Shown: piece by piece, positions 6,070-6,241 of the stretch
Position numbering within the stretch: the first letter of the stretch is position 1
Layout of the letters: each line of letters starts with the position of its first letter
Source of the DNA: Halobacteriales archaeon SW_9_67_25
GTDB taxonomy: Archaea; Halobacteriota; Halobacteria; Halobacteriales; Haloarculaceae
Length of the DNA: 6,241 nt
NCBI GenBank assembly: GCA_003022745.1
Contig: PXSU01000073.1
Coordinates: 1,302 to 7,542, forward strand
Direction of reading: 5' to 3'
The notes under the pieces: model-generated
What the model saw: the letters and a program-made list of their open reading frames with translations, nothing else
Databases searched by the model: none
Told to the model about the DNA's origin: nothing
Made by a program: the position numbers and the translations under genes

Positions 6070-6083
6070 CGACAGCCCGACAG
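6070..6083 (+). repeat. Imperfect short repeat (CGACAG, twice) at the suspected second frameshift
   Basis: CGACAG occurs at 6070-6075 and 6078-6083, eight bases apart. Removing one eight-base unit makes the integrase end DEERQESAMEKV with the TAG at 6105-6107. A single lost base near 6091-6093 would do the same and end RRARMEKV. The repeat is a candidate cause only. Confidence 0.35.
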
Positions 6084-6107
6084 GAGAGCGCGATGGAAAA
6101 GGTGTAG

Positions 6108-6241
6108 ACTGACTTCCACGGCATCGTACTCCTATCTCAGGAGTTCAGCGATATATCCGATGCGAGCCGGAGCCAAATCGGTTCCAGCAACGCGAGTAAA
6201 CTAACCCCCCTCAAAATACGGACGTTTCAGCACACTCAGAG
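6108..6241. other. Right edge, no supported gene
   Basis: One plus-strand frame (starting GAC at 6111) stays open to the window end and reads DFHGIVLLSQEFSDISDAS at its start, with fair codon choice for about 12 codons. It has no start codon in the window. On the minus strand, a short open stretch entering from the edge ends LSVLKRPYFEGG. Neither is long enough to call. AAAATA at 6213-6218 could be a TATA box for a plus-strand gene just beyond the edge. Confidence 0.3.
6128..6144 (+). terminator. Stem-loop behind the integrase, weak terminator candidate
   Basis: ACTCCT at 6128-6133 pairs perfectly with AGGAGT at 6139-6144 around the loop ATCTC, 20 bases beyond the likely integrase stop at 6105-6107. 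No T-run follows, so a terminator role is uncertain. It would lie inside the coding frame if the longer reading to 6204 were real. Confidence 0.25.

Larger units (their letters stand above)
5000..6107 (+). pseudogene. Tyrosine recombinase/integrase, frameshifted
   Basis: This gene would encode a phage-type (XerC/D-like) integrase, which cuts and rejoins DNA at attachment sites through a tyrosine-DNA intermediate. The first frame (5000-5692, 230 residues) holds the core-binding SAM-like domain at about residues 35-120 (EQFKKWAKDEYQPSTYENH to YLSQLRAFLRWG). It also holds the start of the catalytic domain, with R183 in FRTGARLGALRG and the beta-hairpin Lys K217 in LKNGERNKRE. It then shifts into a Ser-Gly-Pro-Ser tail and stops at 5690-5692. 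A second frame continues at once with RPILIDEETAQVVAEYIEHH and carries HSLR (HxxR box, 5941-5952) and the nucleophile Tyr at 6046-6048 in QNHYDR. The usual second His/Trp of this box appears to be Val (MNVSIET). A Cys/His cluster precedes HSLR. A 5-bp duplication at 5671-5680 explains the first shift. The frame ending MEKV with TAG at 6105-6107 is the likelier true C-terminus; without a second shift the frame runs on to 6204 through an unconvincing tail. Repaired length would be about 365 residues. Confidence 0.85.

Noticed and set aside
1..6241. CRISPR array, rRNA gene or complete insertion sequence
   Set aside because: No regularly spaced repeats, no rRNA-like stretches, and no transposase motifs or terminal inverted repeats were seen.

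Overview
The window looks like chromosomal DNA of a haloarchaeon. The first 4.6 kb is very GC-rich (a hand-counted line inside the AAA ATPase gene is 75% GC). The proteins are rich in Asp and Glu, promoters sit about 26-28 bases upstream of start codons as in leaderless haloarchaeal transcripts, and one gene is a proteasome-activating nucleotidase (PAN). I cannot name the species.

Layout. Bases 1-143 are the 3' end of a plus-strand gene with a Thr/Pro/Ala/Asn-rich, probably extracellular tail. It converges on, and shares a CTAG stop with, a minus-strand M28 zinc peptidase carrying a PA domain (140-1504). Divergent from that is an M3 oligoendopeptidase, pepF (1591-3381). It is followed in the same direction, 76 bases on, by a proteasome-activating nucleotidase of the Pan2/PanB type (3458-4624). 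From about 4625 the character changes. First comes a cluster of CGCT/TCGC-rich inverted repeats. Next is a lower-GC stretch with one doubtful small minus-strand ORF (4757-4990). Last is a tyrosine recombinase/integrase gene (5000-about 6107) that is frameshifted. The end of the window (6108-6241) holds no gene that I can support.

How the genes fit together. Bases 140-4624 read as a protein-turnover neighbourhood. PAN unfolds proteins for the 20S proteasome, PepF-type enzymes cut the resulting oligopeptides, and M28 enzymes remove residues from peptides. This link is inference from family knowledge and adjacency; only pepF and pan share a strand. The second part looks like the edge of an integrated element or its remnant, placed just behind pan.

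Most notable observation. The integrase appears to have been broken by a perfect 5-bp tandem duplication (AGAGC twice, 5671-5680). Removing one copy restores a continuous integrase reading frame through the catalytic Arg, Lys, HxxR and Tyr. A second frame problem near the C-terminus is likely but less certain. I found no convincing evidence of a wholly new biological system. The other points of interest are the apparently short coiled coil and the Phe-containing C-terminus of PAN, and the Cys/His-rich insertion in the integrase.
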